DNA from: Dehalobacter sp. CP
GTDB lineage: Bacteria > Bacillota_B > Desulfitobacteriia > Desulfitobacteriales > Syntrophobotulaceae
Assembly (NCBI GenBank): GCA_009910795.1
Contig: VMEE01000040.1
Span: 1 to 5,538 of the forward strand
Direction of reading: 5' to 3'
Length of the DNA stretch: 5,538 bases
The translations under genes were made by a program, and so were the position numbers. Position 1 is the first letter of the stretch. The number at the start of each line of letters is the position of its first letter. Positions 1 through 4,352 of this stretch are shown in pieces. The notes under the pieces are model-generated. The model saw nothing but the letters and a program-made list of their open reading frames with translations. It had not been told where the DNA came from and searched no databases.

Positions 1-6
1 AAAGAA

Positions 7-552
7 ATGCCTTCGATGATTGCGATTTTGAAAGGGTTGCCACCAAGAGTTAAGAAGAATGCCAAACTAGAGGATGATTTGCCCGGCCTCATCGCGTTTG
101 TGGATATATTTCTTGAGACCATCAACCCATTGCCGGTCGGAACGCACCACCTAACGGGCGAAAAATGTATTTTTGAAAATCTTGCGGTTGCTGTCGGGGC
201 ATATTCAGACCTCTTGAACGAGTCCATTTTCTGTTCATTGACTGGAAAAAAATACGTAGTTCGAACTAAGTGGCTGGTGGCTTCCCCCATTGACGTCCTC
301 CGGCATGAGCTATTGAAAAAACACGTGCAAAGAATGCAACTATATATTGACCCCAGTGCAGCCGTTGTCGTTGGTCATAATCAATTGCTTGAAAGGGATC
401 TATTCCTTGAACTATATGCAGAACAACGAGAAAGGCTCCGTGTGTTCGGACAATGTGACGGGGGTATCCGAAATCTCAGCTCGACCAACCTGATCCCGAC
501 AGAGCCCCCAAGTAGCCCAAAGATAATAGAACTCGAAGAAGAGCCCAAATAG
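7..552 (+). CDS. hypothetical protein, possibly 5'-truncated by window edge
   Basis: Open frame of 181 codons ending at TAG (550-552). The frame is also open through bases 1-6, so the true start may lie upstream of the window; ATG codons at 7 and 16 are both possible, and neither can be tested for a ribosome binding site. I do not recognise the family. The protein looks soluble: no signal peptide or convincing membrane helix, a mixed alpha/beta N-terminal half, a helical stretch rich in Glu, Arg and Leu (about residues 122-143) and a low-complexity tail rich in Pro, Ser and Glu ending in EEEPK. Three cysteines (residues 54, 76 and 150) do not form a metal motif. It is convergent with the secreted repeat protein downstream. 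That the frame is genuinely coding is supported by its length and by having no competing ORF on the other strand. Confidence 0.6.
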   Translation: MPSMIAILKGLPPRVKKNAKLEDDLPGLIAFVDIFLETINPLPVGTHHLTGEKCIFENLAVAVGAYSDLLNESIFCSLTGKKYVVRTKWLVASPIDVLRHELLKKHVQRMQLYIDPSAAVVVGHNQLLERDLFLELYAEQRERLRVFGQCDGGIRNLSSTNLIPTEPPSSPKIIELEEEPK

Positions 553-580
553 CCCTCGTTCTTCTCTTTTCTGCCTTAGT
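553..580 (+). terminator. pyrimidine-rich tract, possible terminator of the upstream gene
   Basis: Directly after the TAG at 552 the plus strand is almost pure pyrimidine with short T runs (GTTCTTCTCTTTTCTG). Archaeal RNA polymerase commonly terminates at T-rich tracts without a hairpin. This one is weak because the T runs are only two to four long. Confidence 0.3.
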
Positions 581-583
581 TAC

Positions 584-626
584 CATGAAAAACACTCAAA
601 ATAGAAAGGTTAGCGGCCTTAGCCGC
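584..626 (-). terminator. hairpin plus T-rich tail, likely terminator of the secreted repeat protein
   Basis: On the minus strand, GCGGC (626-622) pairs with GCCGC (617-613) across a TAAG loop, and a G-T wobble can extend the stem by one pair. It is followed by a T-rich stretch (612-584) containing TTTCTATTTTG and TTTTT. It begins 30 bases past the stop codon of the minus-strand gene and lies between two convergent genes. The stem is short, so the T-rich tail may be the active part. Confidence 0.45.
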
Positions 627-655
627 CTTCCACGTATTCGTTTCTCCGTGTTACT

Positions 656-1345
656 CTAGTACCACTCCCATGGTTCTATCAATCCAACATTGCTCATAAG
701 GTCTTTCTGGAAGTCTTGGCAAGTTTGCCAACCAAATACTGTATAGTCTTTATCATAGCTATTAGCAAAATCCCAAATTCTATCATAGATCTCTTGGTTC
801 GTTAAAGTAGTAGTCGCAATGGGGGTAAATGTTATGTCGGGAAGATTCCCTGATGTATATGATGGATCCTGGGCCTGCCCTGCATTTATCACGCCTTGTT
901 GTCCTATTGTTACAGCCGTTAAAGCTCCCCCCATACTGTCGACGCCGGCGCCTGGATAAAAACCAATGCTTTCCAACCCTTTTGGAGTAATCATCTCTAT
1001 CCAGTAATGACCGGGGTCCAGCTCGAAAAGACTTGGATCATCTCTCTTAATAGTTATCCAATCAACTGTCCTGCCAAAGTTACTAACGCTTCCCCAGACA
1101 TTTCCACCTGTGCTCGCGGCTGGAGTACCTGGAGTATCTGGAGTACCTGGAATACCTGGAGTATCTGGAATACCTGGAGTATCTGGAATACCTGGAGTAT
1201 CTGGAATACCTGGAGTATCTGGAATACCTGGAGTATCTGGAATACCTGGAGTACCTGGGCTAGAATTTCCATACTGCGCAAAACCAGACGAAGACATGAG
1301 AAAAACTATCTCCACCACGAGAATAGCAAGAGCTGCTAGCTTCAA
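656..1345 (-). CDS. secreted protein: signal peptide, Pro-Gly-rich tripeptide-repeat stalk, permuted papain-like His/Cys domain
   Basis: With a TTG start at 1345 the protein has 229 residues. Residues 1-23 form a Sec signal peptide with a likely cut after GFA; there is no lipobox cysteine. Residues 30-74 are fifteen tandem tripeptides of the form P-(G/D)-(T/I). Residues 80-229 form a globular domain with GHYWIEM around His113, GFYPG at 128-132 and TCQDF around Cys209. The order G-H-x-W-I-E, then GFYP, then C-x-D-F near the C-terminus recalls circularly permuted NlpC/P60 or LRAT-like enzymes, where His precedes the catalytic Cys; I infer a peptidase or transferase acting outside the cell. The strong GGAGGG site (1373-1368) is too far from TTG (22 nt) but well placed for an in-frame ACG at 1358-1360, which would add MKKSI and make a better signal peptide. 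Domain function is tentative; secretion and the stalk are clear. Confidence 0.8.
   Translation of the reverse strand: MKLAALAILVVEIVFLMSSSGFAQYGNSSPGTPGIPDTPGIPDTPGIPDTPGIPDTPGIPDTPGIPGTPDTPGTPAASTGGNVWGSVSNFGRTVDWITIKRDDPSLFELDPGHYWIEMITPKGLESIGFYPGAGVDSMGGALTAVTIGQQGVINAGQAQDPSYTSGNLPDITFTPIATTTLTNQEIYDRIWDFANSYDKDYTVFGWQTCQDFQKDLMSNVGLIEPWEWY
1122..1256. repeat. 9-bp minisatellite, 15 units, inside the secreted-protein gene
   Basis: Fifteen uninterrupted 9-bp units of GGA-RTA-YCT (plus strand) fill 135 bp exactly. Only three variants occur: GGAGTACCT, GGAGTATCT and GGAATACCT. From 1149 to 1247 the last two alternate strictly, giving an 18-bp higher-order unit that encodes PGIPDT on the minus strand. 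Unit length is a multiple of three, so copy-number change would keep the frame. All spacing and sequence are read directly. Confidence 0.97.
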
Positions 1346-1367
1346 AATTGATTTTTTCGTGGATTAT

Positions 1368-1373
1368 CCCTCC
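1368..1373 (-). promoter_or_regulatory. Shine-Dalgarno GGAGGG that points to an ACG start
   Basis: The minus strand reads AAAAAGGAGGGATAATCC and then ACG (1360-1358). Spacing from GGAGGG to ACG is 7 nt, against 22 nt to the TTG at 1345. The membrane-protein gene at 3158 uses the same GGAGGGAT site with 6-nt spacing to ATG, which supports the ACG reading. An in-frame TAA just upstream of ACG rules out an earlier start. Confidence 0.65.
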
Positions 1374-1394
1374 TTTTTAGGTCCGCATTTAAAA

Positions 1395-1404
1395 CGTATA
1401 AACC
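1395..1404 (-). promoter_or_regulatory. TATA box for the secreted repeat protein
   Basis: The minus strand reads GGTTTATACG here. Its centre (about 1398) predicts transcription starting near 1372, right at the GGAGGG ribosome binding site, so the leader would be very short. A second AT-rich box, TTTTAAAT at 1394-1387, is possible but would start transcription inside the ribosome binding site. Confidence 0.5.
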
Positions 1405-1723
1405 TTATGGTTCAATGCGATCTGAAGGGGATTGGTCCCACCTGGATATCCTAGTCCAGAACAAATTAGCATCCTTCACTATCCATATAAAGACTGCAAT
1501 TCTATGCAATCGTTTTCATAGTTTCTGGTACGAATCAGGATTCATCGATGCTTTCTATGGCATTTTTATCAATCGCTTCATAGAACTAGCAAAAAGCGAA
1601 ATATTGAACGATGGTTCTAGAGCGATCGCTCCAGAGTTGTCAGAAATTGCTTCGCACCCATTGATTTCTGAGAAGTCGTCAGAAGTGAGGAAGGAAGCCA
1701 TCAAGCAAAAAGCAAAACATTAA
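1405..1723 (+). other. region without a supported gene (open frame 1415-1723 only)
   Basis: A 102-codon plus-strand frame (ATG 1415, TAA 1721-1723) spans this stretch but has no ribosome binding site, and its first part lies over the promoter region of the minus-strand gene. Its last third (from about 1625, ELSEIASHPLISEK onward) is charged and helical and runs in the same frame as the helix-turn-helix remnant beyond the stop, so that part may be the remnant's upstream piece. A 12-bp perfect palindrome sits at 1620-1631. I see no RNA gene. Confidence 0.4.
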
Positions 1724-1755
1724 ATCAAGAAAATACACCAATTAAGTGATACTAA

Positions 1756-1776
1756 ACTTGGTCAAAATGACCAAGT
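1756..1776. repeat. 21-bp palindrome, 9-bp arms around AAA
   Basis: ACTTGGTCA (1756-1764) and TGACCAAGT (1768-1776) are perfect inverted arms separated by three A residues. This is the most perfect short-spacer dyad I found in the window. It lies within the helix-turn-helix remnant, 150 bp ahead of the antitoxin gene, and could be an operator, a partition site or part of an element end. Confidence 0.75.
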
Positions 1777-1890
1777 AAAATCCTCAGGAGAGACACGAGA
1801 ACGCATAGCGCAAGAGCACAACATCTCCCCAAAGACTGTGCAGCGTTCCGCCGACCTCTTCAGATCCCACCATGCTGCGATAGCTACAGC

Positions 1891-1902
1891 AAAACCTATA
1901 TC
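1891..1902 (+). promoter_or_regulatory. candidate TATA box for the toxin-antitoxin pair
   Basis: AAAACCTATATC gives an A-rich BRE-like stretch followed by CTATATC. Its centre near 1899 predicts transcription starting at about 1926, which would make the antitoxin mRNA leaderless from the ATG at 1927 and would explain the lack of a clear ribosome binding site. Confidence 0.35.
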
Positions 1903-1926
1903 TCTCCTGCAAGATGAGCACATACC

Positions 1927-2073
1927 ATGGCCGGAGCAACCAAGATCCAGGATGTCACAATTGATGAGATCGAGCTGGACGCATGTGAGATCGAGGAGCT
2001 TGACAGGCTGGCAGAAGAGACCCGCAAGTGTGGCATATCCTGGGAAGACCTCAAGGCTGAACTCGGTCTATGA
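1927..2073 (+). CDS. small acidic antitoxin of a RelE-type toxin-antitoxin pair
   Basis: This 48-residue protein starts at ATG 1927, the only candidate because an in-frame TGA lies at 1915-1917. It is strongly acidic (14 Asp/Glu against 5 Lys/Arg). It has a predicted helix around residues 21-33 (EIEELDRLAEET) and the tail GISWEDLKAELGL, a common ending in short archaeal and bacterial antitoxins that wrap around RelE-family toxins. Its TGA overlaps the toxin ATG (ATGA, 2070-2073), so the pair is almost certainly translationally coupled. No complete DNA-binding fold is evident at this length, though dimers may still bind DNA with the toxin. Expected role: neutralise the toxin and take part in autoregulation. 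Identification rests mostly on context, size and charge. Confidence 0.8.
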   Translation: MAGATKIQDVTIDEIELDACEIEELDRLAEETRKCGISWEDLKAELGL

Positions 2074-2354
2074 GCTTTCGTGTTCGCTTAGATAAAAGAG
2101 TCAGGCTTTATATATTATCTCTTCCTCGATCCCATCAGGTAAAAATCGGGAAGCTGATCGACAGTCTTAGCGAGAATCCCTATCCACAAAGAACCAAACT
2201 CGTTGCTCTTTATTCAACCAATTTTGATATCAAAAAATGCAAAGGCCAAAAAAACCGATTCCGGGCTAGAATCGGTGAGTACAGGCTCATTTATCAAGTC
2301 GATGAGTCACAAGTTCTCGTTTTGAAACTCGACACCAGGGGAGATATCTACTAA
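2070..2354 (+). CDS. RelE/ParE-superfamily toxin (ribosome-dependent mRNA interferase type)
   Basis: This 94-residue basic protein (20 Lys/Arg, 9 Asp/Glu) has the size and layout of RelE toxins: a first strand (FRVRLDKRV), a helical hairpin (about 13-36, ending SLSENPYPQ), and a strand-rich C-terminal half with FRARIGEYRLIYQVD at 64-78. That last stretch is the family signature (R-x-R-x-G-x-Y-R-x-x-Y). The end, LDTRGDIY (87-94), corresponds to the usual GHR..VY ending with Thr in place of His; Arg90 and Tyr94 are the likely RNA-acting residues by analogy with E. coli RelE. RelE toxins cut mRNA in the ribosomal A site; some relatives (ParE) instead poison gyrase, and sequence alone does not decide which applies here. 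The upstream overlapping antitoxin gives the canonical order. No disruption is seen, so the toxin is probably active. Confidence 0.93.
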   Translation: MSFRVRLDKRVRLYILSLPRSHQVKIGKLIDSLSENPYPQRTKLVALYSTNFDIKKCKGQKNRFRARIGEYRLIYQVDESQVLVLKLDTRGDIY

Positions 2355-2563
2355 ATCCCCAGCTGTGGAATGCACGCCAGGTAAGCTTCCTTCAGCTCCT
2401 TGAGGTCTATGTGATCATAGATATCTATCGCTTCCCGTCTTGAATCGCCCCTAAGCTCCTGGATGAACTCGCGCCTCATCAGCATGGCCTGCGCCAGGTG
2501 ACCAGGTTCGGGCTTTATCCACACAGGAGGATATAATTGTTCATCCGGTAAATAATCATGACC
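2351..2563 (-). pseudogene. C-terminal fragment of an unrecognised protein, tail to tail with the toxin
   Basis: On the minus strand a 70-residue frame runs from just after a TAA (2566-2564) to TAG (2353-2351). It begins GHDYLPDEQLYPPVWIKPEP and ends LKELKEAYLACIPQLGI. Composition is protein-like, with a helical Arg/Glu-rich middle (MLMRREFIQELRGDSRREA), and GC content is higher than in the AT-rich DNA just to its right. No ATG lies near the front. A GTG at 2524 would give a 57-residue protein but has no ribosome binding site. The stop codons of this frame and of the toxin overlap by two bases. I read it as the end of a gene cut off by the AT-rich segment; a real small gene starting at GTG is the alternative. 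Family unknown. Confidence 0.45.
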
Positions 2564-2627
2564 TTAAAAATTAAAATATGAATTTGCGATAAAAATTGGT
2601 CAAGAAGTCTTTAAAAAAGAATAAATA
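2564..2627 (-). terminator. AT-rich, oligo-T gene end
   Basis: Reading the minus strand past the stop at 2628, the transcript meets TTCTTTTTT (2621-2613), AATTTTTATC and TTTTAATTTTTAA. Repeated T runs of five or six are the usual archaeal termination signal. No stem is needed and none is obvious. Confidence 0.5.
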
Positions 2628-3158
2628 TCAATCCTCGAATAATTTAGGATTGATATATGCATCGTCTGCTACGTCGGGGAGATTGCTGTAGAGGAAGTTA
2701 TCCCAGTTGATTCTTGAGGCGGTTTCTTTAGTCATTGTAAACGAAGCTCCACGTGTCGTTCCCTCATTGCCATATTCGTCAATTCCCTTTAGATAGGTGC
2801 TTATTCTAGCGCTGGTAACACGTTGGTCTTCGAATAACTTTTTGAACATGTCTGTTGTATCGCTTTCTATTGATATTAGGCTCCAATATTCGTCGTCAGG
2901 ACGCATAATGACAACATAGCCATCATCTGATACAGCAATAGATTTTTGCCCGCCGACCAGGTCTTCAACATCTTCTTCGGTCAAATTATCTGATTCTTCT
3001 TGGCGTTCAGCTGCTTGAGAAGACTCCCTGTCGCCCGACGGAGCCGGTGCCATCACTCCGATAATCATCAGGATAATGAAAGCGTACAGAACATATCCAA
3101 CAATCTTTACTATTTTGCTTTTGCTATTCAATAGCGGAAGCTTATCAGTAATTCCCAT
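2628..3158 (-). CDS. membrane-anchored protein with an extracytoplasmic domain, function unknown
   Basis: The start is ATG at 3158, chosen because GGAGGG lies 6 nt upstream (3170-3165); a longer frame to 3257 has no such site and its added N-terminus looks random. The 176-residue product has a short Lys-containing N-terminus, one membrane helix at about 18-37 (IVGYVLYAFIILMIIGVM), then an acidic, Ser/Gln/Glu-rich linker (about 40-66) and a globular domain (70-176) that should lie outside the cell. The domain contains YVVIMRPDDEYWSLISIES (81-99), TSARISTYLKG (115-125) and ASRINWDNFLYSNLPDVADD (147-166). There is no cysteine, no obvious catalytic motif and no signal peptidase site, so it probably stays anchored. 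I do not recognise the family. It sits alone in AT-rich DNA between gene remnants, hinting at separate acquisition. Confidence 0.8.
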   Translation of the reverse strand: MGITDKLPLLNSKSKIVKIVGYVLYAFIILMIIGVMAPAPSGDRESSQAAERQEESDNLTEEDVEDLVGGQKSIAVSDDGYVVIMRPDDEYWSLISIESDTTDMFKKLFEDQRVTSARISTYLKGIDEYGNEGTTRGASFTMTKETASRINWDNFLYSNLPDVADDAYINPKLFED

Positions 3159-3164
3159 CAAAAT

Positions 3165-3170
3165 CCCTCC
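3165..3170 (-). promoter_or_regulatory. Shine-Dalgarno GGAGGG that fixes the start at 3158
   Basis: The minus strand reads AAGGAGGGATTTTG and then ATG. The 6-nt spacing singles out the ATG at 3158-3156 over the upstream in-frame GTG at 3257. No convincing TATA box is visible 20-40 nt further upstream, although an eight-A run (plus strand) lies at 3213-3220. Confidence 0.75.
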
Positions 3171-3219
3171 TTGTGTTTCGATTGATGGATCTAACGAAAA
3201 ACTTTTGGATCGAAAAAAA

Positions 3220-3330
3220 ATTAGCCAGCCAGAGATACGCGTGAGTGATTCGGTCACGGGGGCCGTCTTTGACCAGCTCGCCCTTATTCTCTCATCACTC
3301 GACGACTATCAAACTCTGGTTCAGGTCTGA
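3220..3330 (+). pseudogene. possible C-terminal gene remnant
   Basis: A plus-strand frame reads SQPEIRVSDSVTGAVFDQLA followed by LILSSLDDYQTLVQV and a TGA (3328-3330). The composition looks like the end of a helical protein, and GC content rises sharply at about 3222 relative to the AT-rich DNA on its left. Upstream, the same frame runs into sequence antisense to the membrane-protein gene, so no full gene exists. A GTG at 3241 could start a 29-residue peptide, but it has no ribosome binding site. The last ten bases overlap the end of the minus-strand ORF at 3321. Support is weak; the minus strand in this stretch has several stops and offers no better reading. Confidence 0.25.
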
Positions 3331-3506
3331 GAGATAGCAGAAAATAGGGGATCATCACCACACCAGCGCACCCGCTCGATTGACAGCAGCAGCTCCGGCG
3401 GCTCTCCAAGAATCGCGGCTACAAGAGCATGGTGGGCTGCCTCAGCCTGCATTTCGCAATGTAGACCGTGCACATCCCAGGACGATGGGGATCTATCGCT
3501 GCTCAA
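3321..3506 (-). CDS. small hypothetical protein, last gene of the SWIM operon
   Basis: This 61-residue ORF begins with TTG at 3506, ten bases after the stop of the preceding gene, and ends with TGA (3323-3321). A shorter 50-residue form could start at GTG 3473 (MHGLHCEMQ). The core is a helix rich in Ala, Glu and His (HCEMQAEAAHHALVAAILGE, about 16-35), followed by PPELLLSIERVRWCGDDPLF. No ribosome binding site is clear for either start, so it is either read by re-initiation from the preceding gene or is a remnant in a neighbouring frame. The frame is open on the upstream side as far as the TAA at 3557-3555. Family unknown. Strand, spacing and composition fit the operon. Confidence 0.5.
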   Translation of the reverse strand: MSSDRSPSSWDVHGLHCEMQAEAAHHALVAAILGEPPELLLSIERVRWCGDDPLFSAISQT

Positions 3507-3516
3507 AGCCTGGCAG

Positions 3517-3750
3517 CTATTGCCGCTCTGCCTTATCGTGGTCCTCCAGCCTTCTTACATAGAATTTGCCCGCTATGCAGGCTATACCGACAGGCCCGTT
3601 GAGGTATTCCGTCAGATCGAGGTCGAGCGGCAGAATCACCCGGCAGTTGTTAATCACTGTGATCGTGGCAATCTGGTGGTCTTCTGCGGGTTCGATGGCA
3701 GAGAGCAGCCCGAAATAGCGGCTGTTGTCATGCGGCAGCAGGGCGCTCAT
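3517..3750 (-). CDS. 77-residue hypothetical protein of the SWIM operon
   Basis: The ATG at 3750 overlaps the stop of the 27-codon ORF ahead of it (ATGA, 3750-3747), and GAGGGGG lies 7 nt upstream, so the start is well supported. The product has a short N-terminal segment (HDNSRYFGLLSAIEP), then a strand-rich stretch (about 26-41, QIATITVINNCRVILPL), LDLTEYLNGPVGIACIAGKF (44-63) and a charged tail (VRRLEDHDKAERQ). Alternating hydrophobic residues suggest a small beta-barrel or adaptor fold; no catalytic motif or membrane helix is seen. Family unknown. Translation is probably coupled to that of the 27-codon ORF and so to the 173-residue protein further upstream, suggesting fixed stoichiometry or a complex. 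Confidence 0.72.
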   Translation of the reverse strand: MSALLPHDNSRYFGLLSAIEPAEDHQIATITVINNCRVILPLDLDLTEYLNGPVGIACIAGKFYVRRLEDHDKAERQ

Positions 3751-3830
3751 TCGGAGGCCCCCTCTTGCTTATCGAGCTTGGTGATGGTTGTGATTGCAGA
3801 ATCATGTTCAAATTTTCCCGGTAACATCAT
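3747..3830 (-). CDS. 27-codon micro-ORF coupled on both sides within the SWIM operon
   Basis: The ATG at 3830 follows directly on the TGA of the 173-residue gene (TGAATG). A second in-frame ATG follows at 3827, and the GGAGGAG at the end of the upstream gene serves as ribosome binding site. The stop overlaps the next ATG (ATGA). The peptide starts MMLPGKFEHDSAITTITKLD and ends KQEGASE. Either it is a functional micropeptide or it is a translation relay that delivers ribosomes to the 77-residue gene. Its perfect fit between two genes, with no untranslated gap, is the main evidence; the peptide itself matches nothing I know. Confidence 0.6.
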   Translation of the reverse strand: MMLPGKFEHDSAITTITKLDKQEGASE

Positions 3831-4352
3831 TCACTCCTCCAGAACCTTCAATAAAGCGACCAGCCTAGCCTCGAGCTCTTTGGGGAGAATAATCGTCTTG
3901 GATGCCTCTTTGAGCACCCCGATTATCCCCGCCGCAATGGCATCAAGGCCGATTGCCACCACTGCCGCAGAAGCCGTGAGTGGAAATTCGTCGGTGAGTT
4001 CCCAGCCCGGCCCGTGGCTCTCCCGGCAGTCGCCATATCGATGCGTCCTAACCAGTTGGCCGTTCTCATAGAGGATCAATTTATTCTCGCTGTAGAAATA
4101 TGCCTCCCCGTCAATTGGCACGGTTATCCTATCATGGGAGAGGATAATCCGGCGCCTATAATAGTGCTCATAGGCTTTGCTCAGGAGGGGGATAAGAGGC
4201 GTTACCCTCTTGATGATTGCTTCCAAGACGGCGGTCTCCTTATCCAGTGTCTCCTTCTTTAAATCTGCTATTCTGGCGGCCAATGGCTCGAAGCCATCAA
4301 GAACTACATTCACATTGGCGGATGCTGGCAGCGATAATGAAGAGGAGGCCAT
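3831..4352 (-). CDS. 173-residue hypothetical protein of the SWIM operon
   Basis: The ATG at 4352 follows immediately on the SWIM gene's TGA (TGAATG), with GGTGGAGGCG upstream as ribosome binding site. The product has a low-complexity Ser/Ala start, a helical segment (about 20-62, LAARIADLKKETLDKETAV region, coiled-coil-like), a strand-rich middle (68-104, including YYRRRIILSHDRITVPIDG and AYFYSENKLILYENGQLVR), then RYGDCRESHGPGWEL (105-119), an Ala/Gly-rich hydrophobic helix (126-147) and a charged C-terminal helix. The hydrophobic helix could insert in a membrane or pack in an oligomer. No enzymatic motif is recognised. Coupling to the SWIM protein on one side and to the micro-ORF on the other implies a joint function, but which one cannot be told from sequence. 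Confidence 0.85.
   Translation of the reverse strand: MASSSLSLPASANVNVVLDGFEPLAARIADLKKETLDKETAVLEAIIKRVTPLIPLLSKAYEHYYRRRIILSHDRITVPIDGEAYFYSENKLILYENGQLVRTHRYGDCRESHGPGWELTDEFPLTASAAVVAIGLDAIAAGIIGVLKEASKTIILPKELEARLVALLKVLEE

Larger units (their letters stand above)
1724..1918 (+). pseudogene. remnant of a ParB-like helix-turn-helix DNA-binding protein
   Basis: One frame reads SGETRERIAQEHNISPKT followed by VQRSADLFR (1784-1867). This is a typical helix-turn-helix of the ERIA..HNISPKTVQR kind, seen after the nuclease domain in ParB-like partition proteins and in some replication initiators. There is no usable start codon. A TAA at 1721-1723 interrupts the frame, which otherwise continues upstream into charged helical sequence (1625-1720); a CAA-to-TAA change would explain it. 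Downstream the frame loses protein-like character and is overrun by the antitoxin gene. I infer a decayed partition or replication gene left by a plasmid-like element. The helix-turn-helix is fairly clear; the ParB assignment is tentative because no ParB catalytic motif is visible. Confidence 0.45.

Noticed and set aside
1122..1256. True collagen triple helix, or a CRISPR array
   Set aside because: In the core, every other expected collagen Gly is Asp, which would break a triple helix. There are no spacers between the units, so it is not CRISPR.
1007..1454. Plus-strand and alternative minus-strand ORFs over the 9-bp repeat (GVPGVSGIP-, WSIWNTWS- and LQVFQI-type repeats)
   Set aside because: A 9-bp array without stops is open in many frames. 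Only the minus-strand frame at 656-1345 has a signal peptide, a ribosome binding site and a globular domain.
1838..2095. 85-codon plus-strand ORF
   Set aside because: It has no ribosome binding site, and over most of its length it overlaps the well-supported antitoxin in another frame; only its first part belongs to the helix-turn-helix remnant.
3159..3257. Longer N-terminus for the membrane protein
   Set aside because: GGAGGG with 6-nt spacing marks the ATG at 3158, and the extension puts an unlikely segment ahead of the membrane helix.
3331..3557. 77- and 61-residue ORFs as one frameshifted gene
   Set aside because: The frames differ and the 61-residue frame is open up to 3554, so it is possible, but neither protein looks truncated at the junction. 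I see no slippery run and kept them separate.
3520..4071. 183-codon plus-strand ORF
   Set aside because: It lies antisense to three tightly coupled genes, has no ribosome binding site, and its product looks like random Ser/Pro-rich antisense sequence.
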